Shown here: piece by piece, positions 7,965 to 17,456 of the stretch
Layout of the letters: each line of letters opens with the position of its first letter
Position numbering within the stretch: position 1 is the first letter of the stretch
Translations under genes and position numbers: made by a program
Notes under the pieces: generated by a model
Told to the model about the DNA's origin: nothing
The model's database searches: none
What the model saw: only the letters and a program-made list of their open reading frames with translations
Origin: Litchfieldia alkalitelluris
GTDB lineage: Bacteria; Bacillota; Bacilli; Bacillales; Bacillaceae_L
Assembly (NCBI RefSeq): GCF_002019645.1
Contig: NZ_KV917374.1
Span: 3,732,696-3,796,695 of the forward strand
Direction of reading: 5' to 3'
DNA: 64,000 nt

Positions 7965-9014
7965 TTGTCTTATCCTAATTCACAAGAAACGATCAACCTG
8001 ATAAAAGAATTAGTATCAATACCGAGTCCTTCCGGTAATACAAATGAAGTAATAACCTTTGTGGAGAAATTTTTAGCAGAATATAATATTGAAACAAAAC
8101 GCAACCGTAAAGGTGGGCTTATTGCAACTATTCCTGGAAATGATGATACTAACCATCGTATGCTTACTGCACACGTTGATACCTTAGGAGCAATTGTAAA
8201 AGAAGTAAAGCCAAGTGGAAGATTGAAGCTTGATTTGATCGGTGGGTTTAAGTATAACTCCATTGAAGGTGAATATTGTCAAATACAAACTTCCTCCGGA
8301 AAAACTTATACAGGAACGATTTTAATGCATCAGACAACAGTTCATGTTTATAAAAATGCAGGAACAGCTGAGCGAAATCAAGAGAATATGGAAGTCAGAA
8401 TTGATGAAAAAGTACATACTGCCGCAGAAGTACGTAAGCTTGGTATTGAAGTAGGGGATTTTGTGTCATTTGATCCAAGAGTGCAGCTACTACCAAACGG
8501 TTATATTAAGTCTCGCCACTTAGATGATAAAGCAAGTGTAGGGATTCTTCTTCAATTAATTAAGCAGATAACAGTTGAGGGCATTGACCTACCATATACA
8601 ACACACTTCCTTATTTCGAATAATGAAGAAATCGGTTATGGTGGGAATTCCAATATCACACCTGAAACAGTGGAATATCTTGCAGTGGATATGGGGGCTA
8701 TGGGTGATGGACAGTCTACAGATGAATATACGGTGTCCATTTGTGTGAAGGATGCTAGTGGCCCTTACCATTATGAATTGAGAAAGAACTTAGTTCGGCT
8801 TGCAGAAGAAAACCAAATCGGTTATAAGCTTGATATTTATCCTTATTATGGTTCAGATGCATCAGCAGCAATTCGTTCGGGCCATGACATTATCCATGGT
8901 TTAATCGGTCCTGGTATTGATTCATCTCATGCATTTGAACGTACACATATTTCTTCTATTGAAAATACAACCAAGTTGATTTATCACTATCTTCAATCAA
9001 AAATGCTGTTATAG
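7965..9014 (+). CDS. M42 family metallopeptidase
   Basis: About 349 residues, similar in layout to Bacillus YhfE/YsdC. It is a dinuclear-metal aminopeptidase of the M42 (TET aminopeptidase/glucanase) family. Visible ligand motifs are AHVDTLG (His, Asp), SRHLDDKA (Asp), NNEEIGYGG (catalytic Glu and metal Glu), AVDMGA (Asp) and the late His of DSSHAFERTH. I chose the TTG at 7965 because AAGGAG lies 8 bp before it; the in-frame TTG at 7947 lies upstream of that ribosome site. It probably trims cytoplasmic peptides, and proximity to the xylan genes looks incidental. A shared bidirectional terminator follows. Confidence 0.88.
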   Translation: MSYPNSQETINLIKELVSIPSPSGNTNEVITFVEKFLAEYNIETKRNRKGGLIATIPGNDDTNHRMLTAHVDTLGAIVKEVKPSGRLKLDLIGGFKYNSIEGEYCQIQTSSGKTYTGTILMHQTTVHVYKNAGTAERNQENMEVRIDEKVHTAAEVRKLGIEVGDFVSFDPRVQLLPNGYIKSRHLDDKASVGILLQLIKQITVEGIDLPYTTHFLISNNEEIGYGGNSNITPETVEYLAVDMGAMGDGQSTDEYTVSICVKDASGPYHYELRKNLVRLAEENQIGYKLDIYPYYGSDASAAIRSGHDIIHGLIGPGIDSSHAFERTHISSIENTTKLIYHYLQSKMLL

Positions 9015-9051
9015 TGGGAAATTCTTTTAAAAATCCCCTATAATTATACGT

Positions 9052-9087
9052 AAAAAGCTTGTGGCGATATAACCACAAGCTTTTTTT
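9052..9087. terminator. Bidirectional terminator
   Basis: Stem AAAAAGCTTGTGG (9052-9064) with CCACAAGCTTTTTTT, loop of 8 nt. It has T-runs in both directions and separates the convergent M42 peptidase and GH13 genes. Confidence 0.9.
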
Positions 9088-9092
9088 ATTGA

Positions 9093-12000
9093 TTAGACTC
9101 TAGCATTTCTTCTTTTTAGTAGAAAGATAGATAAACCTATTGCTAATAAAGCTGCACCCATTAATAAAAGATTATAGACTGGTGTTGCGGTGTTTGGTAA
9201 TTTTCCGCCTGTTTTTGGTGTATCAACCACATCTGAATCTGATGGTTTTTCACCTTCAGCTTTATCACCATTTCCACCAGGTTTTTGATCATTTTTAGGT
9301 TCTTCTCCGTTTACTGGACCTTCACCAGTTCCTGGCTCATCCCCTTCTCCTGGCTGTTCCCCATCGATAGGGTCATCACTTACAGCAGCAAGGATAAACG
9401 TACCACCAGTTTCTCTTGATGGAACAGTAACAGTTACTTCCTGATTGTCAGAAACTACATATTCTACACCGTTATAAATATCATTTACAACCGTTCCTGT
9501 AGGATAATCAACTGTAAAGGTCGACGTGTTTTGTGCTTCTTCAATATTAAGACCAACATACACCGATTGTTCATCATACTCACGCTCAATAACTAGGTAT
9601 TGCTCTTCATTACTTCCTCCAACAGTAGAACTTTCACCTTTAGAGAAAATGTCAGAATAATCCTTTCGAATATTTAAGAGCTTCTGATAATGGTTATGAA
9701 GTGCTACCATCGTTTCATCGCCATTCTCAAATTTCTCCCATGGCATATCTTCACGATTTTCATTAAACTCGCCTGCATCCATATCTCCTGCATGATCGCC
9801 TGATTGACCTAGTTCCTCACCATAATAAATAACAGGTTGACCTTTTGAAGTAATCTGTAAGGCAGCCGCTACCATTAGCTTAGAGATATCCCCACCAGCG
9901 CGCTCTGTTAGGAAACCATTTTCATCATGACTACTTAAAAATTGCCCAAGTGTTGCGGAGCTTGTTATTTTGCTATTTCGATATTCTAGATTTGCTGCAA
10001 CTTCTTCAAGATTTCCATTAATAAAGCTTTCAGCTTGATATTTGAAATCAAAATCTAATAGAGAATCCATTTGACCACTATTTAGATATCCACCTGTATT
10101 ATCTACAGTTGCACCATAATATTCGCCAATCATTTTGAAGTCGGGTTTTACCTTTGTTAATTCATTTTTAAATTCTTTCCAAGTTGTTGTTTCAACATGC
10201 TTTATTGTATCAACACGGAAATAATCGATGGTATCACCACGGTCTGTCTTAGCCTTAGTTAACCAATCTGTTTGCCATTTGATAATTTGATCTCTTACTT
10301 CTTTGTCTTCAGTAAGCAAATCTGGTAATCCAGCTAACTCACCTTCAATAACATCCAATCCACCATCTCGGAGCATTCCTTCAAATCTTGCACGATCTTC
10401 GTCAGTCGGATATAGTGGGATATTCAAATCTGTAGAATCAGTCTCCTTTAAACCATATCCAGTATGATTTAAAACAACATCTACCATTATTTTAATTCCT
10501 TTATCGTGGGCTTTATCGATTAGTTCCTTGAATGTTTCAAGATCACCAAGATGTTCATCAAGACTAGTGAAGTCATCTGCCCAATAACCATGATAACCAA
10601 ATTGATTTCCATCTTTGTCATGACGTAAATCCCATTCAATATTATCAACAATCGGAGTAATCCAAATCGTATTAATCCCAAGATCTTCAAGATAATCTAA
10701 TCGATTGATAATACCTTGGAAATCTCCACCATGATACGTTTCTGGATGTGTTGTGTCATAATTTGCGCCATTTGGATCATCGTTTGTAAGATCTCCATTT
10801 TCAAAACGGTCTGTTAGCATGAAATAAATACGTGCTTCATCCCAATCAAAGTCTAATTCTCCTACAGTTTGTCTTGCATTTACTTGGATTTCTAATGTTT
10901 CTGAATGCTTGTTTCCGTAGATATCCACAGCTGTAAGTGTTAATTGCTTTGTTCCTGCTGTTACAGAGTCATTAACAGCTAGTGTTTGAGACATTAATTC
11001 AGGATCAATGCTAATTTTTTCTTGAACACCTACTGATGATGCATCAATATAGAGCTCATCTACTAAATCTGATTGATCAATCTCTACAGATAAAACAGTG
11101 TTTTCATTATAATTCAATGATTCTTTAGATAAAGTTGTCTTAATATCTAATTTAGGCTTAAAGTACTCTACAATTGATAATCCTTCATCATTTGTATTAT
11201 AAGGATCGGCTACCTCAGAAGTTTCAGCGTTTACGGTAACTAGGAATGTGTAAGTATGAATTCCTTCCTCTACATTCTCAAGTGTATAAATAAAATACTC
11301 GTTATCACTATTATACTCCATCTCATATTCATGACCATTTACCTTTACTTTAACAGAATCAAGACTATTCATTTCATTTTGTTCAAATAATTCTTGATCT
11401 CTATAATAGAAAGTTACATTCCCGTCTTCTATCTTAGGTCCATTAACTGAAGGAATCACACGGATTGCTTCTTCTCCTTCATAAACATGTACTTTTGTTA
11501 ACATTTGAGTAAGGTCAGTAGTAATGTAACGATCTTGTCCATATGGGTCTTTTACTGCCCAATCAGTACCTTTTCTTAAAACGAACCCCACACTTGAAGT
11601 ATTCTTTCCGATCTCAAATGTAGTAACTGCACCTTGTTCAGTGATTTCTTGAAAATCTTTTTGTCCATCTGTCATTCCAGTTTGCCATGTCCAGATGTTC
11701 CAATCATCATAATCGTTGTTTTTTCTTTCATAAACAAATTGGACTTTTCGTTTTTCTGGCTGCGGACCAATTAAAGCCTCAATTGCTGCCTCTTCACTTG
11801 TAAATACTGTGTCCATTCCTTCAATCAACCAAACCTCAGTCGCTTTGCTATTATCTGGTAGAGTTATAGTATATTCATTATCCTGGGTTTCCCAATTACC
11901 CTTCCTTGGGATGATTGTTATTGCGCTACCCGGGAAATGATGGACACCTTTTGCAAACTTAATGTCAGTACCATTAACAGTTTGGAATTCATATCCAGCA

Positions 12001-12719
12001 GATTCATATCCTCCGTTAAAAATCCACATATCCCAGTTTTCTAAGTTGTTATCAAGTCTATGATAATTTATTGTATATTCATTTAACTTTTCACTTACAG
12101 TTAATTGCTTAATAGTTTTATAGTTATCTTGTTCAGCAATGATATTAAAAGTCGTGCCCACCGGGACAGAAGGTGCCACCGTCAAAGTGTTTTCGCTTAC
12201 AATTTCAATATTACTTGTAGTACTATCTACACTCCATCTGACATTCTCTGACTCATCTGTCAGTGTACCATCATTGTTAACACGCTTAGCTTTAAGATTT
12301 ATCTCACTTCCAGCTTCAATAAGCGAAGAATTTTCTTCAAGATTTAATCCAGGAACAATAAGAGCACTGTTATCACCAGATAGTTGTGTATTAAGTGGAT
12401 CTACAATCCATTGATCTTCATTTACTATAAACTTATATTCATACGTATTAGGAACTAGAGTCTTAGTAGTAACTGACCATATTCCTCCATTATTTTTCAT
12501 TTCCAAAGCATTGTTTTGCCAATCTGTGAAACTTCCTGCAACACGTACTCTTTCTGCATCAGTATCTACATAAGAAAATGTAACTGATCCATTTTCATTC
12601 AGTACAGGGCTTACAAGTTCGTCATTTGCCTCAATGACAGGTATGTAGTTAGTTAATAAGCTAACTAGTAGGATAAAAACTAAACCAATCGACGACCACT
12701 TATTGAAACCTTTACTCAT
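9093..12719 (-). CDS. Cell-wall-anchored GH13 amylase/pullulanase, multidomain
   Basis: 1208 residues, secreted and sortase-anchored. In order: a signal peptide (to about residue 32); a CBM48-like domain (about 38-125; VRVAGSFTDWQNNALEM); a Big-like segment; two CBM41 starch/pullulan-binding modules (about 210-315 and 325-435; DMWIFNGG, NIWTWQTG); two further beta modules; and a GH13 barrel (about 625-1040). The barrel has DVVLNHTG (region I, about 746), the nucleophile Asp in DYFRVDTIKH (about 830), the acid Glu in MIGEYYG (about 863) and the stabiliser Asp in SSHDENGF (about 927). A Pro/Gly/Glu-rich wall spacer leads to LPNTA (about 1174), a hydrophobic helix and the KRRNARV tail. It should degrade alpha-glucans at the cell surface; exact specificity (amylase or pullulanase) cannot be fixed. 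LacI-type operators lie upstream. Confidence 0.92.
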   Translation of the reverse strand: MSKGFNKWSSIGLVFILLVSLLTNYIPVIEANDELVSPVLNENGSVTFSYVDTDAERVRVAGSFTDWQNNALEMKNNGGIWSVTTKTLVPNTYEYKFIVNEDQWIVDPLNTQLSGDNSALIVPGLNLEENSSLIEAGSEINLKAKRVNNDGTLTDESENVRWSVDSTTSNIEIVSENTLTVAPSVPVGTTFNIIAEQDNYKTIKQLTVSEKLNEYTINYHRLDNNLENWDMWIFNGGYESAGYEFQTVNGTDIKFAKGVHHFPGSAITIIPRKGNWETQDNEYTITLPDNSKATEVWLIEGMDTVFTSEEAAIEALIGPQPEKRKVQFVYERKNNDYDDWNIWTWQTGMTDGQKDFQEITEQGAVTTFEIGKNTSSVGFVLRKGTDWAVKDPYGQDRYITTDLTQMLTKVHVYEGEEAIRVIPSVNGPKIEDGNVTFYYRDQELFEQNEMNSLDSVKVKVNGHEYEMEYNSDNEYFIYTLENVEEGIHTYTFLVTVNAETSEVADPYNTNDEGLSIVEYFKPKLDIKTTLSKESLNYNENTVLSVEIDQSDLVDELYIDASSVGVQEKISIDPELMSQTLAVNDSVTAGTKQLTLTAVDIYGNKHSETLEIQVNARQTVGELDFDWDEARIYFMLTDRFENGDLTNDDPNGANYDTTHPETYHGGDFQGIINRLDYLEDLGINTIWITPIVDNIEWDLRHDKDGNQFGYHGYWADDFTSLDEHLGDLETFKELIDKAHDKGIKIMVDVVLNHTGYGLKETDSTDLNIPLYPTDEDRARFEGMLRDGGLDVIEGELAGLPDLLTEDKEVRDQIIKWQTDWLTKAKTDRGDTIDYFRVDTIKHVETTTWKEFKNELTKVKPDFKMIGEYYGATVDNTGGYLNSGQMDSLLDFDFKYQAESFINGNLEEVAANLEYRNSKITSSATLGQFLSSHDENGFLTERAGGDISKLMVAAALQITSKGQPVIYYGEELGQSGDHAGDMDAGEFNENREDMPWEKFENGDETMVALHNHYQKLLNIRKDYSDIFSKGESSTVGGSNEEQYLVIEREYDEQSVYVGLNIEEAQNTSTFTVDYPTGTVVNDIYNGVEYVVSDNQEVTVTVPSRETGGTFILAAVSDDPIDGEQPGEGDEPGTGEGPVNGEEPKNDQKPGGNGDKAEGEKPSDSDVVDTPKTGGKLPNTATPVYNLLLMGAALLAIGLSIFLLKRRNARV

Positions 12720-12751
12720 ATTCTTTTTCCCCTTTCACCTTGTTTGGATTG

Positions 12752-12765
12752 AGCAACCGTTTGCA
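12752..12765. promoter_or_regulatory. LacI-family operator (cre or MalR-like)
   Basis: AGCAACCGTTTGCA contains the symmetric core GCAA-N-CG-N-TTGC typical of LacI-family sites. It lies 33 bp upstream of the GH13 start codon. It may bind CcpA or a maltose repressor; the sequence cannot decide. Confidence 0.45.
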
Positions 12766-12828
12766 TTAAAATAAAAAAATATCCCTCCCGAACAATCTAA
12801 GAATCTATTCGACAATGCATTTTTTGTA

Positions 12829-12842
12829 CGCAAACGCTTTCT
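12829..12842. promoter_or_regulatory. cre-like site upstream of GH13 gene
   Basis: CGCAAACGCTTTCT on the plus strand (minus strand AGAAAGCGTTTGCG), two mismatches from the cre consensus. It lies about 110 bp upstream of the start. With the 12752 site it suggests catabolite or maltose control of starch degradation. Confidence 0.45.
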
Positions 12843-12984
12843 TGCAAATTAAATATATCATATCACTTTATCTATATCAATAAATGATAAATAATTTTAT
12901 AAAACGTTCTAAGTGATTCATAGAATTTTTGATTAGACCACTTATAGCAACTTCACTTAATAAAAGGTCCTAAATAATCAAAAG

Positions 12985-13005
12985 GACTATCCAAAAAGGA
13001 TAGTC
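12985..13005 (-). terminator. Terminator of the DppA-like gene
   Basis: Perfect 8-bp stem GACTATCC/GGATAGTC with a 5-nt loop, followed on the minus strand by CTTTTGATT, 16 bp after the stop codon. Confidence 0.65.
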
Positions 13006-13020
13006 TCTTCAAATATTTTT

Positions 13021-13869
13021 TTATGCATTTACATTTCCCAAAACACCATTGGTTGCTGTTATAGCAATGATTACACAGCCCCACATTAATTTATATGCAG
13101 TTACAATATCATCACAGGTGAAGCGTATTGTCTTTGGATCTATTAAGTTTACCATAGGAATCGTTGTTGTCATAAGAGCTTGGTTAGACCCTTTAAACTG
13201 AATTTCAAAGGTAGCAGGTCCATCGACATTTAGTGGTTCAAAACTACTAATTCTTTTCACGGCTGCCTCTGCTTTTTCACGTATAATTTGTTGTGCTCTT
13301 ACTGGATGAATTAATTCTGAAGCAAATCGATCTATACCTCGTTTTACTACGGCACCTTCTACATTTGGTAAAGTTTCTTGTACTTCCGCGACATAAGCAT
13401 CGTCACCTGAAATCATAATGGCAGGAACATGATAGTATCCAGAAACCATTGCATTCATTTCTGTTTCCCCAACAACCTTACCATTAATTTTCAGTTCATT
13501 GACACATATACCAGCCAATGAATGCGATATGATTGTGCGCTCAGAGCCACCTTCTCGTCCGTGATGACCTATAAACATGATTCCATCAAATGAATCATCC
13601 AAACCTTCTAATTGACACATTACTCGATTGCTTCCTTGTACAAGAGTAGCTCTTGAATCTAATTCCTCTATAAAGATATTTGACATATTTCCATGCCCGT
13701 CTGCAACTACTACTCCAGTTGCACCACCATTGAAGGCTCCTTCAATGGCAGCATTCACATCCTGTGTCATCAATTTACGAAAGCGTTGATACTCACTTGG
13801 TGTTTTTAATTGTTGATTTGTTGATACCCCTGAAACACCTTCTATATCTGCAGAAATAAAGATTTTCAT
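13021..13869 (-). CDS. dppA: M55 D-aminopeptidase, DppA-like
   Basis: 282 residues, the length of the M55 family. Metal ligands are visible: SADIEGVSG (Asp8, Glu10), ADGHGN (His about 60), IGHHGREGG (His about 104) and GETEMN (Glu about 133). This zinc-dependent decameric enzyme releases N-terminal D-amino acids such as D-Ala from peptides and may recycle peptidoglycan peptides. In Bacillus subtilis dppA heads the dipeptide-permease operon, but here it stands alone with its own terminator and no dpp transporter genes beside it. The name dppA marks family membership, not proven orthology. Confidence 0.88.
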   Translation of the reverse strand: MKIFISADIEGVSGVSTNQQLKTPSEYQRFRKLMTQDVNAAIEGAFNGGATGVVVADGHGNMSNIFIEELDSRATLVQGSNRVMCQLEGLDDSFDGIMFIGHHGREGGSERTIISHSLAGICVNELKINGKVVGETEMNAMVSGYYHVPAIMISGDDAYVAEVQETLPNVEGAVVKRGIDRFASELIHPVRAQQIIREKAEAAVKRISSFEPLNVDGPATFEIQFKGSNQALMTTTIPMVNLIDPKTIRFTCDDIVTAYKLMWGCVIIAITATNGVLGNVNA

Positions 13870-13956
13870 TTTTTCTTCCCCTTTTATGTAGTGGATTTAT
13901 TGTACCCTCACTACTACTATAGGATTAAACATCAAATCTATCAATACATTTTGGTT

Positions 13957-14194
13957 CGGCAGGGGGACGATCAGGAAGCTATTATTTATCGTAAGAACCT
14001 AGCTTTGTCTCACGTGAATTTAAAAAACATCACAAAAAGAAACTGCTATTGTTTTTGATTGTACTGATTGGATTTCATCTCATTCCAAGTACTCAAATAA
14101 ACAACACCTATTCCCTTCTAGGAAATGGATGTTTACCTTTGAACTACCATTTCAAAAAAGACATTTAAATGTTTTAAATCTAGAAGAGTTATGA
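13957..14194 (+). pseudogene. Possible gene remnant in 319-bp gap
   Basis: The gap 13870-14188 has no intact gene. Two short plus-strand reading frames run in succession: one around 13957-14060 (GDDQEAIIYRKNLALSHVNL) and a shifted one to 14194 (ETAIVFDCTDWISSHSKYS..., ending LNVLNLEEL). Both have protein-like composition and would join by one frameshift. I do not recognise the family, no ribosome site is seen, and the end overlaps the next gene by a few bases. It may be chance. Confidence 0.25.
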
Positions 14195-14626
14195 AAATTG
14201 TTCTGTATTTCCCTTGTCTTTTCGATTTTTTAATGTATCCTGGATAATTTCAATATGAACCGCAGCCCACGCTCTTTCTCTAAAATGAAGAATAACACTT
14301 GTTGATAAAGTAAATAGATAAATGAAACTAAATAAGATCCATAGAACACTTCCTTCTTTGAATAACAATTCTTGTAATTGTTTTGAGAAAAGAAAGAAAA
14401 ACCAGGGTACAGAAGTTACAAAAATCGGAATAATACCTGATCCATTTTTTTCCTTAATCATCCTGTAATAAATTGTTTTTAATGTATCACTATCAATTTC
14501 CCTGTAAAAGTTCTGGAATTCTTGAATCTCAGTTAACGGTTTGATATCTCTAAGTTTTTTATTATTTAATTTATTTTCTCTTATCTTTAGATACAGCTTA
14601 TGCGCGTCTCCTCGAAATGAAATCAT
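14189..14626 (-). CDS. Hypothetical membrane protein, 145 aa
   Basis: Not recognised. The N-terminal half is basic and hydrophilic (MISFRGDAHKLYLKIRENKLNNKK). Two hydrophobic segments follow near residues 68-86 and 92-112 (IIPIFVTSVPWFFFLF; VLWILFSFIYLFTLSTSVI), and the tail is charged. Topology suggests a two-pass membrane protein with both ends inside. It has its own upstream region and lies after the spermidine-synthase operon but is separated from it by a terminator. Confidence 0.6.
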   Translation of the reverse strand: MISFRGDAHKLYLKIRENKLNNKKLRDIKPLTEIQEFQNFYREIDSDTLKTIYYRMIKEKNGSGIIPIFVTSVPWFFFLFSKQLQELLFKEGSVLWILFSFIYLFTLSTSVILHFRERAWAAVHIEIIQDTLKNRKDKGNTEQFS

Positions 14627-14757
14627 AATTTCCGTCTCCCATTTTAGGTCATATGAAGAGACTTAACAATTATTATAAATAATATACAATTTAGCAGAAA
14701 TTAGTGTTGATAAAAGCTGAAGATGTTTGCTATTTGGCCTATTATAAAAAATAAAAA

Positions 14758-14784
14758 GAACAACAATCCGATTGATTGCTGTTC
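14758..14784 (-). terminator. Terminator of the PspA/spermidine-synthase operon
   Basis: Minus strand GAACAGCAATC-aatcg-GATTGTTGTTC followed by TTTTTATTTTTTAT, 8 bp after the synthase stop codon. Confidence 0.9.
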
Positions 14785-14792
14785 GCCATAGT

Positions 14793-16328
14793 CTAATAAT
14801 GCTGCCATGCTTTTGTGTACTTTTCAATTAAGATCGGATTTATTAGTGTATTTATTTCTAAGTTTGTTCCATTGTCATTTTCCAAATCAATATCCTTACC
14901 AAAATAAGTCATTGCTTGCACTAAATCATTTGTAATGAATCTAGTATCTGCTTTTATCTTAACGTCCTCTATATTGAAATCCTCTCGTTTTGCCAAAATA
15001 AATCCCCAATCACCAAAGCTTGGTATATCTACATGGAGGTTTTCAGTTTTAAGGCCGGTAGCTTTAACTGTTTTATCAATACTCCAATAAACTTCTGTTG
15101 CAAAGGTAGGACTTGTTGCTTGCACCATAACCGTGCCACCAGGGGCCAAATGATTGCGAACTAATTGATAAAACTCTAGGGTATATAATTTATTTAAGGA
15201 TTCATTATTAGGGTCTGGTAAATCTATTAAAATCACATTATAAATACTACTGTTTTCCTTTAAAAAATTAAAAGCATCTTTAGTTTCTATCATTACATGG
15301 TCAGTATTAAATGCATGATTATTTAGTTTCACAATATCGTGATGTGTTTTCGAAAGCTCAATCATACGGGGATCCAAATCTACAACCGTAATTGATTCAA
15401 TATTGTCATATTTTTTTAATTCTCTAATGGCAAGTCCATCTCCACCACCTAAGATTAAGACCTTTGATGGCTTATCAGTCAATGAAACTGCAGGATGTAC
15501 AAGTGTTTCATGGTAACGATATTCATCAGTTGAACTGAATTGTAGCTGTCCATCTAAAAATAGACGTAAATCACCCTGTTCTTTTGTTAAAACGATCTTT
15601 TGATAGTTTGTTTGCTCTGAATATACAATTGGGTCTCTGTATAATTTTTGTTCAAACTTAAAGGCCATTTCTTCACCAAAAAAAACACCAGCTAATATTA
15701 CTGTAAAGATTACTCCCCCTAAAACTCCATGAATTTTCCAGTTTTTAATATCATTTTTAAACTGAACCAATAGCCATATCGCTACACAAATGTTGATAAG
15801 CGCTACGACAAATGCTGTCTTAACTAACCCAAATTGTGGCCGCAGAATATATACAAAGAGCATACCTCCAATTAATCCCCCTGCATAATCGGAAAATAAC
15901 ACCCTTGCAGCACTTCGGTTTAGTGTCTCTCCTATCTCATTTGCTTTACGAATAAGTATGGGTAATTCTACTCCAGTTAAGGTTCCTACAATTAATGTAA
16001 TTGAATATAAAAAGAAGGCATCAGTACCTGCACTTAAATAGGCTGTTACACCAAAAAGGATAAATGTGGAGAATCCACCAATTATAGCGATAAGATATTC
16101 AATCCAAACAAACGAAAGGATTAAATTACGTGTTACTTTTTCGCTGATTACAGCCCCTATACCCATTCCCGTTAGAAAGAGAGAGATGGTTAAAGTATAT
16201 TGCTTTACACCATCTCCCAATATGTATGAACCTGCAGCTCCAAATAAAACTTCAAAAATAATTCCACAAATAGAAACAATTCCTGAAGCCCAATAGATTG
16301 CACTTGTTTTTTTCAAGTTGTCTTGCAT
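14793..16328 (-). CDS. Membrane-bound spermidine synthase-like protein
   Basis: 511 residues from the preferred ATG at 16328, which has AAAGGGG 9 bp upstream; the in-frame ATG at 16349 has no ribosome site. The N-terminal half (about residues 10-205) holds seven or so membrane segments. The C-terminal half is a Rossmann aminopropyltransferase domain: LILGGGDGLAIREL (SAM-type glycine loop), VVDLDPRMIEL (acidic residue for the ribose), VILIDLPDPNNESLNKLYTLEFY (catalytic Asp and gate region). It should transfer an aminopropyl group from decarboxylated AdoMet to putrescine or another amine at the membrane. It is the last gene of the DUF4178-PspA-DUF4247-DUF350 operon, which points to a role in envelope stress rather than bulk polyamine supply. 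No AdoMet decarboxylase lies nearby. Confidence 0.88.
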   Translation of the reverse strand: MQDNLKKTSAIYWASGIVSICGIIFEVLFGAAGSYILGDGVKQYTLTISLFLTGMGIGAVISEKVTRNLILSFVWIEYLIAIIGGFSTFILFGVTAYLSAGTDAFFLYSITLIVGTLTGVELPILIRKANEIGETLNRSAARVLFSDYAGGLIGGMLFVYILRPQFGLVKTAFVVALINICVAIWLLVQFKNDIKNWKIHGVLGGVIFTVILAGVFFGEEMAFKFEQKLYRDPIVYSEQTNYQKIVLTKEQGDLRLFLDGQLQFSSTDEYRYHETLVHPAVSLTDKPSKVLILGGGDGLAIRELKKYDNIESITVVDLDPRMIELSKTHHDIVKLNNHAFNTDHVMIETKDAFNFLKENSSIYNVILIDLPDPNNESLNKLYTLEFYQLVRNHLAPGGTVMVQATSPTFATEVYWSIDKTVKATGLKTENLHVDIPSFGDWGFILAKREDFNIEDVKIKADTRFITNDLVQAMTYFGKDIDLENDNGTNLEINTLINPILIEKYTKAWQHY

Positions 16329-16353
16329 GTTCCCGGACCCCTTTTGCATGTGA

Positions 16354-16749
16354 TCAAGTAATTGAAGCCCCGATTACGAATGCCATTCCAACAGAAACAC
16401 CGAAACTGATAATTCCTACTGCAATATTGCCTTTTAGAAGTTGCTCCTCAACCGAGAACTTCCTAGTAGCAAACTCAAAAACTAAATAAGTAGCCATTTG
16501 CAAGACAATACCTACGATCCCCCAAATGAGTGTATCAAGAATTTGAGAGCTATGATAAATGGAAAAAGACAGGATTATACAAATTCCAATTATTTTCCCA
16601 ATGATGGACAAGGCAACCGCTTGATTTCCATTTTTGATTTCTTCCCAATCACTGTATTTCTTTGTTAATGCTTCAAAAATAACCAACCCTATAATTACAA
16701 TGATGATTCCAATGACAAAATATAAAATAGTTAATAAAAATGGTTCCAT
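16354..16749 (-). CDS. DUF350 family membrane protein
   Basis: 131 residues, almost all hydrophobic: four predicted membrane segments (about 5-27, 47-65, 72-92, 107-129) with short charged loops (TKKYSDWEEIKNGNQAVA and ATRKFSVEEQLLKGNIAVG). The two halves resemble each other, each with a loop ending GN-AVA/AVG, the internal duplication expected of DUF350. GAGAGGAG precedes the ATG. Function unknown; comparative genomics repeatedly places DUF350 beside spermidine synthase and PspA genes, as here, so a membrane partner of the synthase is likely. Confidence 0.85.
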   Translation of the reverse strand: MEPFLLTILYFVIGIIIVIIGLVIFEALTKKYSDWEEIKNGNQAVALSIIGKIIGICIILSFSIYHSSQILDTLIWGIVGIVLQMATYLVFEFATRKFSVEEQLLKGNIAVGIISFGVSVGMAFVIGASIT

Positions 16750-16763
16750 TATCTTACTCCTCT

Positions 16764-17348
16764 CTATTTACCTGCGCCTGGTCCACCACCACGGACAGTT
16801 GAGCTTCCCCCACGTACGGTTGGAGTCTTATTAATTCCCTTATATCCACCTGAACTCCCATAACCACCGTAGCAATAATCTGGATTTTGTTTACATTGTA
16901 CTTGACGTTTTTTCCCCCAATCATCAACATCGAGTACATCATCTAAAACCCATAGTAAAAATAGACCGTTAAAGAAACTAGGGGAATAGTTGTTTCTTAC
17001 AAAATCATGATTAGCCACTTCAATATTTGAATTTAAAGAATTATCTTTATCCTCTGTTATGATAACAAATAATTCATCATAAATAAGAACCTGTTTTCCA
17101 TCCTTTACTTCACTAATTTCGTTAGGCTGCTCAAATGATACGATATTGTCTGAGACATTTTCAATTGTTTGGTTTTCTGCGAGATAAATCTCTGAAAAGT
17201 TAGCAGTATCTGTGGCATCGTTAACTGTATCATAAAGGGTATACTCATTATAAATATAATCAGCCACTCCTTCTCTTGAAAGACCATTTGAACACGCGAC
17301 TAAAAGAAATGTTAGTAAAAGTCCAAAAGCTAAAAGTAGTTTCTTCAT
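16764..17348 (-). CDS. DUF4247 family lipoprotein
   Basis: About 194 residues. The signal peptide MKKLLLAFGLLLTFLLVAC ends in a lipobox (LVAC), so the mature protein is lipid-anchored outside. The ATG at 17348 with AGGTGG just upstream is preferred over the TTG at 17366. The C terminus is Gly/Ser/Arg-rich (GGYGSSGGYKGINK, then two TVRGG repeats), with a Cys pair in CKQNPDYCYGG. It is encoded between PspA and DUF350. Function unknown; the extracytoplasmic lipoprotein of this envelope module could be the surface sensor or scaffold (inference). Confidence 0.82.
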   Translation of the reverse strand: MKKLLLAFGLLLTFLLVACSNGLSREGVADYIYNEYTLYDTVNDATDTANFSEIYLAENQTIENVSDNIVSFEQPNEISEVKDGKQVLIYDELFVIITEDKDNSLNSNIEVANHDFVRNNYSPSFFNGLFLLWVLDDVLDVDDWGKKRQVQCKQNPDYCYGGYGSSGGYKGINKTPTVRGGSSTVRGGGPGAGK

Positions 17349-17374
17349 ATTTCCACCTGCTTTCAATCAAAGCT

Positions 17375-17444
17375 AAGAGACTGACTTTATTCCAGCATAA
17401 CTTATTGATGAATCATTTATACTAGAAAAGTGCATCAGTCTCTT
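17375..17444. repeat. Intercistronic inverted repeat between pspA and DUF4247 gene
   Basis: AAGAGACTGA (17375-17384) and TCAGTCTCTT (17435-17444) pair perfectly across a 50-nt loop. The T-run lies on the plus-strand side, where no gene reads through, so on the operon mRNA it is a stem without a terminator tail. It may set relative expression of pspA and downstream genes. Confidence 0.5.
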
Positions 17445-17456
17445 TTTTTGATTTAA

